A DNA stretch of 64,000 nt. Origin: an uncultured Bacteroidota bacterium. GTDB lineage: Bacteria > Bacteroidota > Bacteroidia > Flavobacteriales > Flavobacteriaceae. The notes under the pieces are model-generated. The model was not told where the DNA came from. It saw nothing but the letters and a program-made list of their open reading frames with translations, and searched no databases. Each line of letters begins with the position of its first letter. The stretch's first letter is position 1. The stretch lies in the NCBI GenBank assembly GCA_902526165.1, contig CABZKA010000005.1, positions 1 to 64,000 of the forward strand, in the 5' to 3' direction. Positions 20,259 through 31,471 of this stretch are shown here, piece by piece. The translations under genes were made by a program, and so were the position numbers.

Positions 20259-21656
20259 ATGTACAGATTAAATGCAAATATTAAAAAGTTAATTGTAGAT
20301 ACTGATACACCAGTAAGCATCTACTTGAAACTTCGTGATTATTATCCAAACTCAATTCTATTGGAAAGCAGTGATTATGGTGCGAAAGACAATAGCTATG
20401 CTTATGTGTGCTGTAACCCTATTGCTGAATTCGATGTAAAAAACAATATGATTAGAACCTCTTTTCCTGATAATAAATCAGAAAAAAAATCAATTGATGA
20501 AAATTGTGACTTACTAATTGAATTAAAATCATTCATGCAAAAGTTTGATTTAAAATGTGACATAAATTCTAATAATAATTTTATTACAAAGGCAATATTT
20601 GGATATCAAAGCTATAGCTCAGTTGAATATTTTGAGAAAATAGAACTTGAAAATTCCTACGGAGAAGATGAAATTCCAATAATGAAATATAGACTTTACG
20701 AAAATATTATAGTTATAAATACATTTAATAATGAAGCACATGTAATCTCATATAACAACGACAAAAAAATAATTAAGAAAATAATTGGTCTAATAAAATC
20801 TAAAAAAATAAATCAATTTAAGTTTAAAACTAATAGTAAACTGGAATCTAACATTGATGATGAAGAGTATAAAAATATGGTTGAAATGGGGATTAAACAT
20901 TGTATGAGAGGCGATGTTTTTCAGATCGTTTTATCAAGAAAATTTTATCAAGATTTTAGTGGAGATGAATTTACAGTTTACAGACATTTAAGGTCTATCA
21001 ACCCCTCCCCCTATTTGTTTTACTTTGATTACGGTGACTTTAAAATATTTGGAAGTTCACCTGAGGCTCAACTAATTATAAATGATAATAAGGCTGAAAT
21101 ACATCCAATCGCAGGAACTTTCAAAAGAACTGGAAACGATAAAGACGATAAAAGAAAAGCGACAAAATTATTCAAGGATAACAAAGAAAATAGTGAACAC
21201 ATGATGCTAGTTGATCTTGCAAGGAATGATCTTAGCAGATCGTGTTCTAATGTTAAAGTAGAAAAAGATAGGGAAATACAATTTTATTCTCATGTCATTC
21301 ACCTAGTTTCTAAAGTTACTGGCAAACTCAAAGTTGATAGCAACAAAATAATAGGAGAAACATTTCCAGCTGGGACACTGACAGGTGCCCCTAAGCACAT
21401 GGCAATGCAACTAATTGAAAAGTATGAGAGTTCAAAAAGATCATTTTATGGTGGAGCAATTGGTTTTATTAGTTTTGATTATAATTATAATCATGCCATA
21501 ATAATTAGATCTTTTTTAAGTAAAAATAAAAAATTATATTTTCAAGCAGGTGCTGGAATTGTATCCAAATCTTCAAAAACAAATGAATTAAATGAAGTCT
21601 ACAATAAAGTTAGGGCTTTGAAAAAATCAATAGAACAAGCAGAGAATTATGAATAA
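20259..21656 (+). CDS. trpE: Anthranilate synthase component I
   Basis: 465 aa; HPIAGTFKRTG, ENSEHMMLVDLARNDLSR, GTLTGAPKHMAMQLI. Confidence 0.97.
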   Translation: MYRLNANIKKLIVDTDTPVSIYLKLRDYYPNSILLESSDYGAKDNSYAYVCCNPIAEFDVKNNMIRTSFPDNKSEKKSIDENCDLLIELKSFMQKFDLKCDINSNNNFITKAIFGYQSYSSVEYFEKIELENSYGEDEIPIMKYRLYENIIVINTFNNEAHVISYNNDKKIIKKIIGLIKSKKINQFKFKTNSKLESNIDDEEYKNMVEMGIKHCMRGDVFQIVLSRKFYQDFSGDEFTVYRHLRSINPSPYLFYFDYGDFKIFGSSPEAQLIINDNKAEIHPIAGTFKRTGNDKDDKRKATKLFKDNKENSEHMMLVDLARNDLSRSCSNVKVEKDREIQFYSHVIHLVSKVTGKLKVDSNKIIGETFPAGTLTGAPKHMAMQLIEKYESSKRSFYGGAIGFISFDYNYNHAIIIRSFLSKNKKLYFQAGAGIVSKSSKTNELNEVYNKVRALKKSIEQAENYE

Positions 21657-22212
21657 AAAAGTATTAGTTATTGATAATTACGACTCTTTTACCTACAACT
21701 TGGTGCACTACATGGAAGACCTTGATTATGAAGTTAGTGTTGTAAGAAATGATGAATTTTCAATGGATTTTGTAGAAAAATTTGATAAAATATTAATTTC
21801 TCCCGGCCCTGGTATTCCAGACGAAGCTGGTCAAACAAAAGAGTTAATAAAAAGATTCTACTCAACAAAAAGCATAATGGGAGTTTGCCTAGGCCACCAA
21901 GCTATTGGAGAGGTTTTTGGAGGAAAACTTAAAAATTTGGATAGTGTTTTTCACGGTGTTGCAACAGATATTAAAATAGTTTCAGAGGACAAAGTTTTTA
22001 AAAATATTCCAAAGAAAATTAAAGTAGGAAGATATCACTCATGGGTTGTTGAAAAACTAAATGATAATTTAGAAGTTTTAGCTTCTGATAATGATGGAAA
22101 TATAATGGCATTGAGACATAAGGATTATAAAGTCTGGGGTGTGCAATTTCACCCTGAATCTATATTGACAGAATATGGTAAGGATATTTTAAAAAACTGG
22201 TTAGAGTTATAA
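21649..22212 (+). CDS. trpG: Anthranilate synthase component II (glutamine amidotransferase)
   Basis: 187 aa; VIDNYDSFTYNLVHY, ISPGPGIPDEAG, MGVCLGHQAIGE, GVQFHPES. Confidence 0.97.
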   Translation: MNKKVLVIDNYDSFTYNLVHYMEDLDYEVSVVRNDEFSMDFVEKFDKILISPGPGIPDEAGQTKELIKRFYSTKSIMGVCLGHQAIGEVFGGKLKNLDSVFHGVATDIKIVSEDKVFKNIPKKIKVGRYHSWVVEKLNDNLEVLASDNDGNIMALRHKDYKVWGVQFHPESILTEYGKDILKNWLEL

Positions 22213-23207
22213 TGAAAAAAATTTTAGAAAGATTATTCAATCACAGCTACTTGAGCTATGAAGAATCAAAAAAGATTCTGAAAGAAATCTCATCAAATAA
22301 ATATAATGATAGTCAAGTTGCATCGTTCTTAACAATATTTAAAATGAGAAATCCCTCTGTACAAGAAATTGAAGGTTTTAGAGATGCTCTTTTGGATTTG
22401 TGTATCAAAATAGATTTAGGTTCAGATTTTCAAACAATTGATTTGTGTGGTACTGGAGGAGATGGTAAAAACACATTTAATATATCAACGATTTCATCTT
22501 TCGTAGTGGCTGGTGCTGGATATAAGGTTACAAAGCACGGTAATTATGGGGTTTCATCAAATTGTGGCTCTAGTGATGTTTTGGAATATCTTGGTGTTAG
22601 ATTATCAAACGATCAGGATTACCTAAAAAAATGTTTAGATGAAGGAGGTTTTTGCTATTTACATGCTCCACTTTTTCATCCTGCCATGAAAAATGTAGCT
22701 AGAGTTAGAAAAGATTTAAAATTTAAAACATTCTTTAATATATTGGGACCATTAGTTAACCCTTGTCAACCTAAAAATCAAATAAGTGGGGTTTACAACC
22801 TTGAAATCGCAAGGTTGTATGGTTACGTTTTTGAAAATACTAATAAAAATTATTCAATAATTCATTCTTTGGATGGATATGATGAGATTTCCTTGACCAA
22901 TGATTTTAAATTATTATCAAGGAATAATTCGTCAATCAATTCACCTGATCACTTTGGTTTTGATAAAATAAATCCTAAAGAAATTGAAGGCGGAATAAAG
23001 ATTAAAGATTCTGTAGATATTTTTATAAAAATACTTGAAAATAAAGCAACAAAAAGTCAAACCAATGTTGTTTTAGCAAATTCAGCAATTGCAATACAAA
23101 CAATAACAGACAAGGAAATTGGTGAATGCTTATCGATTGCAAAAGAATCAATCGAATCAGGAAATGCACTAAATAGTCTAAAAAAAGTTCAGATTTTAAG
23201 TTTATGA
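22212..23207 (+). CDS. trpD: Anthranilate phosphoribosyltransferase
   Basis: 331 aa; DLCGTGGDGKNTFNISTISSFVVAGAGYKVTKHGNYGVSSNCGSSDVLEYLG. Confidence 0.97.
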   Translation: MKKILERLFNHSYLSYEESKKILKEISSNKYNDSQVASFLTIFKMRNPSVQEIEGFRDALLDLCIKIDLGSDFQTIDLCGTGGDGKNTFNISTISSFVVAGAGYKVTKHGNYGVSSNCGSSDVLEYLGVRLSNDQDYLKKCLDEGGFCYLHAPLFHPAMKNVARVRKDLKFKTFFNILGPLVNPCQPKNQISGVYNLEIARLYGYVFENTNKNYSIIHSLDGYDEISLTNDFKLLSRNNSSINSPDHFGFDKINPKEIEGGIKIKDSVDIFIKILENKATKSQTNVVLANSAIAIQTITDKEIGECLSIAKESIESGNALNSLKKVQILSL

Positions 23208-23995
23208 ATATACTCTCAAAAATAGTATCAAAAAGAAAAGAGGAAACCAATCTGCAAAAAAAGATAAGAGGTCTTGATGAAATTAAATCATCTGAAAGTT
23301 TTCACAGACAAACTTATTCACTTTCCAAAAAAATAAAAGAAAGTGAAATTTCAATTATTGCTGAACATAAAAGAAAATCACCGTCAAAAAAAGAAATAAA
23401 TTTTCAAACCCCTAGCAGCAAAATAATAAAGGGATATGAGAAAAATGGAGCCTCTGGAATATCAGTTTTAACCGAAAAAAACTTTTTTTCAGGTTCTGAA
23501 AATGATCTTATTCTTGCTCGTAAACTTACTGATCTACCAATATTAAGAAAGGATTTTATAGTTGATGAATACCAAGTGTTTGAATCTAAGTATTTAGGTG
23601 CTGATGCAATCTTATTAATTGCAACATGCTTGACAGACAAAGAAATAATCAAACTTTCAGAATTAGCTAAAGAATTAGATTTAGATGTTCTGGTGGAAAT
23701 TCATTCAAAAGACGAACTAAAAAAAGTTTGTATTGATAGCGTGGATATAATCGGAGTTAATAATAGAAATTTAAAAGATTTTTCTGTTAACATAGAAAAT
23801 AGTATCGAGATTGGAAAAGAAATACCTGAATCATTTGTTAAAATATCTGAAAGTGGTTTATATAAATTTGAGGAACTGAAAAGATTAATTGATTTTGGTT
23901 ATGATGGGTTTTTAATTGGAGAATTATTTATGAGGGAGATTGATCCGGGATATAAATTGGGTAATCTAATAAATCAAATAAAAGGTGAAAGTTAA
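23204..23995 (+). CDS. trpC: Indole-3-glycerol phosphate synthase
   Basis: 263 aa; IIAEHKRKSPSK, LPILRKDFIVDEYQV, IIGVNNRNLKDF, ISESGL. Confidence 0.97.
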   Translation: MNILSKIVSKRKEETNLQKKIRGLDEIKSSESFHRQTYSLSKKIKESEISIIAEHKRKSPSKKEINFQTPSSKIIKGYEKNGASGISVLTEKNFFSGSENDLILARKLTDLPILRKDFIVDEYQVFESKYLGADAILLIATCLTDKEIIKLSELAKELDLDVLVEIHSKDELKKVCIDSVDIIGVNNRNLKDFSVNIENSIEIGKEIPESFVKISESGLYKFEELKRLIDFGYDGFLIGELFMREIDPGYKLGNLINQIKGES

Positions 23996-24593
23996 GGTTT
24001 GTGGATTAAATAATAAGTCCGACTTATCAAGTCTCAGTAAACTAAATATTGATTTTTTTGGTTTTATTTTTTATGAGAAATCCCCAAGATTTTTTTTTAA
24101 TCATCCCGTTGATATGGATAAAGACTTAAATAGTGTTGGTATTTTTGTAAATGAATCAATAGAAAAAATTTTTGAGATTGTCGAATCGTTATCACTTAAA
24201 TACGTACAACTACACGGAGATGAAGACGTGAAATATTGCAAACAGATTCAAAAAAAATGTAGAGTAATAAAAGTATTTAGAGTTGATGAGAAAATTAGTA
24301 TTGATTTAATTAAGAAGTTTTATAATTGCTGTGATATGATACTTTTTGATACTTTCACAAAAAAGTATGGTGGAAGCGGTAAAAAGTTTGATTGGGATAT
24401 TTTATTAAAAAATAAAATTGAAAAAAGATTTATCCTCAGTGGTGGTATTGATTTTGATGATGTTGAAAAAATAAAGTATTTAAAAGAGAAGAATAGTTTT
24501 TTTTATGGCATTGATTTAAATAGCAAATTTGAAGTTGGTCCTGGAAAAAAGAATATTAAAAAAATTAAGGAATTTTTAAAAAAATTGATATGA
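23985..24593 (+). CDS. trpF: Phosphoribosylanthranilate isomerase
   Basis: 202 aa; [38 protein letters not shown] start overlapping trpC. Confidence 0.95.
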   Translation: MKVKVCGLNNKSDLSSLSKLNIDFFGFIFYEKSPRFFFNHPVDMDKDLNSVGIFVNESIEKIFEIVESLSLKYVQLHGDEDVKYCKQIQKKCRVIKVFRVDEKISIDLIKKFYNCCDMILFDTFTKKYGGSGKKFDWDILLKNKIEKRFILSGGIDFDDVEKIKYLKEKNSFFYGIDLNSKFEVGPGKKNIKKIKEFLKKLI

Positions 24594-25774
24594 TAAATTA
24601 CAATGTAGATAAAAAAGGTTTTTATGGGGATTTTGGTGGGGCATTCGTTCCTGAAATGCTTTATCCCAATTTAAATGAACTGACTTTAAATTATATCAAA
24701 GTTTCAAAATCAAAATCGTTTAAGAAAAAATTTGATCAATTATTAAAAGATTATGTTGGTAGACCAACTCCGCTATATTTTGCACAATCACTTTCAGAGA
24801 AATTTAAATGTAAAGTCTATTTGAAAAGAGAAGATTTGTGTCATACCGGAGCACATAAGATAAATAATACAATAGGTCAAATTCTTCTTGCCAAAGAATT
24901 AGGGAAAAAAAGAATTATTGCTGAAACTGGCGCAGGACAACATGGTGTTGCAACAGCAACTGTGTGTGCATTACTAGGTTTTAAATGCATTATTTATATG
25001 GGTGAAGTTGATATCAAGAGACAATCTCCAAATGTAGCTAGAATGAAAATGTTAGGTGCAGAAGTCAGACCAGCAAAATCTGGAAGCAGAACGTTAAAGG
25101 ACGCAACAAACGAAGCAATAAGAGATTGGATTAGCAACCCAGTTGATACGCATTACATAATCGGGTCTGTTGTTGGTCCTCATCCTTTTCCCGATATGGT
25201 TGCAAGATTTCAGTCAGTTATTGGTTATGAAACTATTAATCAACTGCAAGAATTAGAAAATCAATCTAAACCTGATTATGTGATAGCCTGTGTTGGAGGT
25301 GGTAGTAATGCAGCAGGTATTTTTTATCCATTTTTAAATGATAAAAATGTTAAAATTATATGTGTTGAAGCTGCTGGTAAAGGTGTTAATACTGGAAAAA
25401 GTGCAGCAACATCAATTTTAGGAAAAGAGGGGATAATTCATGGATCAAAAACATTACTAATGCAAACAAATGATGGTCAAATTACTGAACCTTACTCAAT
25501 TTCAGCAGGGCTTGACTATCCAGGAATTGGCCCAATGCACGCCAATCTTTATAAAAGCGGCAGAGGGGAATTTTTTTCAGTAACTGACAAAAAAGCAATG
25601 GAATGGGGATTGTTACTTTCTCAGATGGAAGGAATCATACCAGCGATTGAAACTGCACATGCATTTGCTGTTTTAGATCAAAAAAAATTCAAGAAGGATG
25701 ATATAGTTGTATTTAATTGCTCAGGACGAGGTGATAAAGACTTAGATACATTTATTGAATATTTCAAATTATGA
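24590..25774 (+). CDS. trpB: Tryptophan synthase beta subunit
   Basis: 394 aa; [49 protein letters not shown]. Confidence 0.98.
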   Translation: MINYNVDKKGFYGDFGGAFVPEMLYPNLNELTLNYIKVSKSKSFKKKFDQLLKDYVGRPTPLYFAQSLSEKFKCKVYLKREDLCHTGAHKINNTIGQILLAKELGKKRIIAETGAGQHGVATATVCALLGFKCIIYMGEVDIKRQSPNVARMKMLGAEVRPAKSGSRTLKDATNEAIRDWISNPVDTHYIIGSVVGPHPFPDMVARFQSVIGYETINQLQELENQSKPDYVIACVGGGSNAAGIFYPFLNDKNVKIICVEAAGKGVNTGKSAATSILGKEGIIHGSKTLLMQTNDGQITEPYSISAGLDYPGIGPMHANLYKSGRGEFFSVTDKKAMEWGLLLSQMEGIIPAIETAHAFAVLDQKKFKKDDIVVFNCSGRGDKDLDTFIEYFKL

Positions 25775-27345
25775 AACATCTAACATCTCTAATATTTTGT
25801 TTGACATTATTTTTTTTCTCATGTGATAATAATAAAGTAACCCACAACAACGAAGATTTAAATGTACTATTCATTATGACAGATGACCTAAACTGTGATT
25901 TGGGATCATATGGTCATCCACAAGTTATTAGTCCCAATATAGATGAACTAGCTGAGAATGGAGTGTTATTTTTAAACGCTCACAATCAATTTCCATTATG
26001 TGGTCCATCTAGAACCTCACTAATGACTGGAATGTATTCAAATCAAACTAAGCATACAAAGCTTGATGTAGATGTTCGTCAAACAATACCCGATGTCATT
26101 ACTTTAGGTCAACGCTTTAAACAAAGAGGCTACACATCTGTAAGAATTGGAAAAATATATCATTATGGTAATCCAGGAACTATTGGTACATCTGGGGCAC
26201 AAGATGATATTAGTACTTGGACATATACAATTAATCCCTACGGTCGAGATAAGGAAGAAGAATACAAAATAAAGACACTCAAACCTAGGCAATACGGTGG
26301 AACATTGAGTTGGCTGGCTGCTGATGGGGAAGACGAGGAACAAACTGATGGTATTGGTGCTTCTGAGGCCATTGAACAATTAGAAAAGTTTTCAAAAAAT
26401 GGAAAAAAGTTTTTTTTAGCAGTTGGAATGTATAGACCTCATACTCCATTTGTTGCTCCAAAAAAATATTTTGATATGTATGATCAAAATAAAATGGAAA
26501 TAACTTACTCTGGCAGTTCAGATGAGTATCTAAGCACACTTCCTGAACCAGCTCGAGCTTCAGTAAGATGGAAGAAAGACCAAATTAAACTAAACTACCC
26601 TGAACATAATCAACTTGCCAAAGAAATAAAGGAAGCTTATTACGCAACAACAACATTTGTTGATGCTCAAATTGGAAGAATATTAAAGAAACTAAAAAAA
26701 ACTGGTCTTGATAAAAATACTATAGTTGTTTTTACATCAGACCATGGATATCATTTGGGTGAACATGGTCATTGGCAAAAACAAACCTTATTTGAAAATT
26801 CAACTAGAGTACCATTGATATTTTCTGGACCAAAGGTTCCAACTGGATTAGTCTCTAACTCACCTGTTGAACTTATTGATATATATCCAACATTGACAGA
26901 CCTTAGTAAAATTGAAACCCCATCTCATGTTGTTGGTAAAAGTTTAGTACCCATATTTAAAGAAAGTGATTTTAAAGTTAGGGAGAGTGCACTTACAAGA
27001 TGGAAGGCCTCTCAACATAAAAAAAAATTTGAAGGTTACAGTATAAAAACAGATAGATATAGACTTACAATGTGGGGCGAGAATGGCAGTGATGGTTTTG
27101 AGCTTTACGACCACCAAAATGACCCTGAGGAATTGATCAATCTTGCAAATACGATTGAAAATAAATTAATATTGGATTCATTGAAAGATCATATCAAATT
27201 TCGAATTAGTGATGCAATGAAAATACCACCTGGATTAGGCCGTCAATTTGAAGAAAGACCATTACACAAGGAGGTAAACTACACGCCAGGTGATATTCAC
27301 AATATTCAAGGTAAAAGAATTTATATAAAACCATCTGATGAATAG
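25771..27345 (+). CDS. Sulfatase, iduronate-2-sulfatase-like, probable lipoprotein
   Basis: 524 aa; lipobox-like [30 protein letters not shown], Cys-type sulfatase signature [36 protein letters not shown]. Confidence 0.93.
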   Translation: MKHLTSLIFCLTLFFFSCDNNKVTHNNEDLNVLFIMTDDLNCDLGSYGHPQVISPNIDELAENGVLFLNAHNQFPLCGPSRTSLMTGMYSNQTKHTKLDVDVRQTIPDVITLGQRFKQRGYTSVRIGKIYHYGNPGTIGTSGAQDDISTWTYTINPYGRDKEEEYKIKTLKPRQYGGTLSWLAADGEDEEQTDGIGASEAIEQLEKFSKNGKKFFLAVGMYRPHTPFVAPKKYFDMYDQNKMEITYSGSSDEYLSTLPEPARASVRWKKDQIKLNYPEHNQLAKEIKEAYYATTTFVDAQIGRILKKLKKTGLDKNTIVVFTSDHGYHLGEHGHWQKQTLFENSTRVPLIFSGPKVPTGLVSNSPVELIDIYPTLTDLSKIETPSHVVGKSLVPIFKESDFKVRESALTRWKASQHKKKFEGYSIKTDRYRLTMWGENGSDGFELYDHQNDPEELINLANTIENKLILDSLKDHIKFRISDAMKIPPGLGRQFEERPLHKEVNYTPGDIHNIQGKRIYIKPSDE

Positions 27346-28102
27346 AATTAATAGAGTATTTGAAAAAGATGGGGCTATTATGTCCATTTATTTTACTGCT
27401 GGTTTTCCAAAAAAAAATGATACCCTTTCAATCATTAAAGAATTGGATTCCGCTGGAGTTGGAATGATTGAAATAGGGCTCCCTTTTAGCGATCCTCTCG
27501 CAGATGGACCAACGATTCAAAAAAGTTCAACGGTTGCATTAAATAATGGCATGAACACGAGCTTATTATTTGAGCAATTAAAGGATTTGAGAAAAATCAC
27601 AGATGTTCCGGTTGTTATCATGGGCTATTTCAATCCGATATTGCAATTCGGAATTAAAAAATTTTGTAAGTCATGTAAAGAAGTGGGAGTTGATGGTCTA
27701 ATAATACCTGATCTACCAGTTGATATTTATAACGATAAGTACCAAAAAACATTTAAAAGTTACGGATTACTAAACATGTTTTTAATTACACCTCAGACTT
27801 CACAAGAAAGAATAGTATATATAGATAAAATTTCCGAAGGTTTTATTTATATGGTTAGTAGCTACAATGTAACAGGTGCTATTGATTCATTTGATTCCTT
27901 CCAAAAAAAATATTTTAAAAGAATTAATTCGATGAAGTTAAAATCTCCTCTTTTAGTTGGATTTGGCATCAGTAATAAAGATACTTTTATTGATGCTGGT
28001 AAATATAGTCGTGGAGCAATTATCGGCTCTGCTTATATAAATTGGATTTCAGAGAATGGTATTTGCAAAACTTCAGATTTTATAAAAAGCCTGAAAGATT
28101 AA
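27338..28102 (+). CDS. trpA: Tryptophan synthase alpha subunit
   Basis: 254 aa; YFTAGFPKKNDTLSIIKELDSAGVGMIEIGLPFSDPLADGPTIQ. Confidence 0.97.
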   Translation: MNRINRVFEKDGAIMSIYFTAGFPKKNDTLSIIKELDSAGVGMIEIGLPFSDPLADGPTIQKSSTVALNNGMNTSLLFEQLKDLRKITDVPVVIMGYFNPILQFGIKKFCKSCKEVGVDGLIIPDLPVDIYNDKYQKTFKSYGLLNMFLITPQTSQERIVYIDKISEGFIYMVSSYNVTGAIDSFDSFQKKYFKRINSMKLKSPLLVGFGISNKDTFIDAGKYSRGAIIGSAYINWISENGICKTSDFIKSLKD

Positions 28103-28864
28103 CTACCTAGTAAATACAGGTTGATTTCTAACTGTTGTCTCATTTTCATTAAAAATATACCCTCCATAGTTAAAAGACAATAAATTGTCATAATTATCAA
28201 TTAGATGGTCAGCAACATAACGTACCATCATTCCTCTAGCTTTTTTTGCATAGAATGATATTATTTTTAGTTTACCATTTTTAAAATCTTTAAAAATGGG
28301 TGAAATTATTACCGAGTTAATTTTAGATTTATCAATTGCAGAAAAATATTCATTACTAGCTAAATTCAATAAAAATTCAGACGAAAGCAATTCATCAGAT
28401 AAAAATTTTGTTATATCATTGGACCAATATTCATAGAGGTTTGAAGAACCATTAATACTGATTTTTGTACCCATTTCGAGCCTGTAAGGTTGAATCAAAT
28501 CCAATGGTTTTAAAACTCCGTAAAGACCAGATATAATTCTGAGATTATTTTGTAAAAAATCAATTTTTTTGACATCTAGGGTTTTAACATCTAATCCCTC
28601 ATAGACGTCTCCATTGAAAGCGAAAATTGCAGGTCTTGAATTATCATCATTGTGATTTCTAGAAAATTTTAAATTTCTTTTCCAATTTAAGTCAGAAAGC
28701 TTTTCAGATATAGACTGTAACTTCATTAGATCGCTGGGTGATTTTTGCTTTAAAATTGAGTTTATAGCCAAGGTTTTTTCTAAAAATTTTGGCACTGAAA
28801 CATTTTGGGAATTAAGTTCACTATCAAAGTCTAAAGACTTGGCTGGAGATATAATAATTTTCAT
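28103..28864 (-). CDS. yaaA: YaaA family (peroxide stress) protein
   Basis: 253 aa; MKIIISPAKSLDF, FNGDVYEGLD, LRIISGLYGVLKPLDLIQPYRLEMG. Confidence 0.95.
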   Translation of the reverse strand: MKIIISPAKSLDFDSELNSQNVSVPKFLEKTLAINSILKQKSPSDLMKLQSISEKLSDLNWKRNLKFSRNHNDDNSRPAIFAFNGDVYEGLDVKTLDVKKIDFLQNNLRIISGLYGVLKPLDLIQPYRLEMGTKISINGSSNLYEYWSNDITKFLSDELLSSEFLLNLASNEYFSAIDKSKINSVIISPIFKDFKNGKLKIISFYAKKARGMMVRYVADHLIDNYDNLLSFNYGGYIFNENETTVRNQPVFTR

Positions 28865-28873
28865 TAGTCAAAA

Positions 28874-29905
28874 TTAAATATTTTTTGAATAATTTTTCCA
28901 CTTTTCATAGCATAATGAAAAATCGTCTGGAAGTTCAGACTCAAAAAATATTTTTTCTTCGCTTTCAGGGTGATTAAAACCCAAGGTCTTGGCATGCAGA
29001 GCTTGTCTGGGTAATAGTTTGAATGCATTTTCTACAAATTGCTTATACTTTGAAAAAATTGTGCCCTTCAAAATTCTATCACCTCCGTATCTGGCATCAT
29101 TAAATATTGGATGACCGATATGCTTCATATGAGCTCTGATTTGGTGTGTACGCCCAGTTTCTAATTCACACTCCACCAAGGATACATAGCCAAGATCATC
29201 AATCACTTTGTAGTGTGTTATTGATCTTTTACCAATTGTAGAATCAGCGGGTACTGACATAATCATTCTGTTTTTTTTATCTCTTGCAAGTGGTTCATCA
29301 ATAGTTCCGCTTTTATTTAATAAGCTGCCCCAAACCAGCGCAACATATTTTCTTTTGATTGATTTTGAAAGAAACTGTTTTGAAAGATTGGTTAATGCCT
29401 TATTAGTTTTTGCTATCACCAATAACCCACTTGTATCCTTATCAATCCTATGGACAAGACCAGGTCTACCATCTACGTTTTTAGGTAGGTTTTCGAAATG
29501 ATGAATAAGTCCATTTAATAAAGTTCCCTTATAGTTTCCATGTCCAGGATGAACAACTAAATTTGGTGGTTTGTTTACAATAATAATATGATCATCTTCA
29601 TAGGCTAAATCTAGCTTTATGTCTTCTGCAATTATCAGGTTTTCATAAGGTGGATGATGGAACATAACCCTAACATTATCTTTTGGTTTAACCTTGTAAT
29701 TTTGTTTTACAGGCTTATTGTTGACAATTATAAAACCTTGTTTTGCAGCTTGCTGAATCTTATTACGTGTGGCATTTTCAATTCTATTCATCAGAAATTT
29801 ATCTACCCTGAGTGGATTTTGGCCGATATCAGCATCAAAAGAAAAATGCTCGAACAAATCATCAAAATAATCTTGAATATTTGGGCTATCTGTTTCCATT
29901 TCCAA
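28874..29905 (-). CDS. rluD: RluA/RluD family 23S rRNA pseudouridine synthase
   Basis: 343 aa; S4-like N-terminus, GLVHRIDKDTSGLLVIAKT, ETGRTHQIRAHMKHIGHPI. Confidence 0.93.
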   Translation of the reverse strand: MEMETDSPNIQDYFDDLFEHFSFDADIGQNPLRVDKFLMNRIENATRNKIQQAAKQGFIIVNNKPVKQNYKVKPKDNVRVMFHHPPYENLIIAEDIKLDLAYEDDHIIIVNKPPNLVVHPGHGNYKGTLLNGLIHHFENLPKNVDGRPGLVHRIDKDTSGLLVIAKTNKALTNLSKQFLSKSIKRKYVALVWGSLLNKSGTIDEPLARDKKNRMIMSVPADSTIGKRSITHYKVIDDLGYVSLVECELETGRTHQIRAHMKHIGHPIFNDARYGGDRILKGTIFSKYKQFVENAFKLLPRQALHAKTLGFNHPESEEKIFFESELPDDFSLCYEKWKNYSKNI

Positions 29906-30428
29906 GAACTAGGTCTATTTTAGATTTCTTTGGAATTAATTGTCCTGAGCTGATTATAGTATCATTAAATTTTACCTCCAAAACTACATCTTTGCCAATA
30001 TTATCCACATACTCAATATTTCCGAGCTCCAAATCAAGAGCATTAATTAATGATATAGCAGCTCTCTTGGTCAACTGAATCAACTCTGGAAATATTACAT
30101 TTGAAAAATCAGACGGGTTAATAGTCAAATATATTTTTCTATTTTTTTTAACCTCTTTGCCCATCAAGGGTGTTTGACTTACCACCGTATTGGGACTAAT
30201 TTCAGGATCATAAAAAATAGAATCAGAAACCTCAAACTTTAGTTTTTTTTCACTGAGAATCTTTTCTACTTCATATATGTTTAGGCCATATAAATCAGGA
30301 ACTTTTATATAATTAGTTTGACCTGTATAAAAAAATAGAAAAATTATTGAAAAAAGTACAATTAATGCAAAAATCACAACAGAGATAAAAAGTTGTTTTA
30401 TAAAGATTCTGCTATATAAAAACTTCAT
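29886..30428 (-). CDS. PASTA domain-containing membrane protein
   Basis: 180 aa; N-terminal TM and KVPDLYGLNIYEVEKILSEKKLKFEVSDS...VVSQTPLMGKEVKKNRKIYLTIN. Confidence 0.88.
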   Translation of the reverse strand: MKFLYSRIFIKQLFISVVIFALIVLFSIIFLFFYTGQTNYIKVPDLYGLNIYEVEKILSEKKLKFEVSDSIFYDPEISPNTVVSQTPLMGKEVKKNRKIYLTINPSDFSNVIFPELIQLTKRAAISLINALDLELGNIEYVDNIGKDVVLEVKFNDTIISSGQLIPKKSKIDLVLGNGNR

Positions 30429-30468
30429 AGGTTATAAGAACAAATATATATAAATAAGTATCTTTAAA

Positions 30469-31461
30469 ATGTCCAGTAAAATAAAAAGATTGAAAAAAAA
30501 TGTAGCTGTTTTGATGGGTGGTTACTCTGAGGAGTTTAAAATTTCAATTAAAAGTGGAAATAATATTTTTGAAAATATTGACACAGAATTATTTAACCCA
30601 TACAAAGTAATTATTGAAAAAAATAATTGGTGGGTGAAATATAACGGAATCGATTATTCTATTGATGAAACTGATTTTAGTTTTAAAATTGATAAAAACA
30701 AAATTGAATTTGATGTGGTTTTCAATATTATACACGGAACACCTGGTGAGGATGGTCTCATTCAGAAATATTTTGATGGAATTGATATGCCATACACAGG
30801 TCCCAACGTAAATAATGCTAAAATAACTTTTAACAAAAATGAGTGCATTGATTTTGCAAAAAAATTAGGTTTAAATTGTGCTAAATCAATTTTCATCAGC
30901 AATAATCAAATATTTAATTTTGAGGTTTTTAATAAAATGAAGTTTCCTTTGTTTGTAAAAACAAATAATTCAGGAAGTAGTTTTGGAGTAACCAAGGTTT
31001 TTGACAAAGATGAATTAAAAAAAAATATTGAGAATCTGCTTGGCTCGGGTAATGGAATTTTAATTGAGGAAAGCCTGAACGGCATTGAAGTTTCAGTTGG
31101 ATTAATGAAATACGAAAATGAAATCAAAGTATTTGGGATTAGTGAAATTATAACAGAAAATGATTTTTTTGATTATGAAGCGAAATATATGGGAAAAAGT
31201 AGTGAAATCACTCCTGCGCGAATAACTAATGAAATTAGTATTATTGTAAGAACATCTGCCAAACTTATTTATGAAAACCTTAAACTATCCGGTTTTGCAA
31301 GAATAGATTTTATAATTGTTAATGACATTCCTTATTTTTTGGAATTAAATTCGATTCCAGGAATGAGTGATGAAAGTATTTTCCCAAAACAAGTAAGACT
31401 TTCTAAACTAAAGTTGAAAGATTTAGTATCATACATGATTAACAATGCTTTAAATAGTTAA
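30469..31461 (+). CDS. ddl: D-alanine--D-alanine ligase
   Basis: 330 aa; VLMGGYSEEFKISIKSG, NIIHGTPGEDGLIQ, FLELNSIPGMSDES. Confidence 0.96.
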   Translation: MSSKIKRLKKNVAVLMGGYSEEFKISIKSGNNIFENIDTELFNPYKVIIEKNNWWVKYNGIDYSIDETDFSFKIDKNKIEFDVVFNIIHGTPGEDGLIQKYFDGIDMPYTGPNVNNAKITFNKNECIDFAKKLGLNCAKSIFISNNQIFNFEVFNKMKFPLFVKTNNSGSSFGVTKVFDKDELKKNIENLLGSGNGILIEESLNGIEVSVGLMKYENEIKVFGISEIITENDFFDYEAKYMGKSSEITPARITNEISIIVRTSAKLIYENLKLSGFARIDFIIVNDIPYFLELNSIPGMSDESIFPKQVRLSKLKLKDLVSYMINNALNS

Positions 31462-31471
31462 ATTTGTATTT

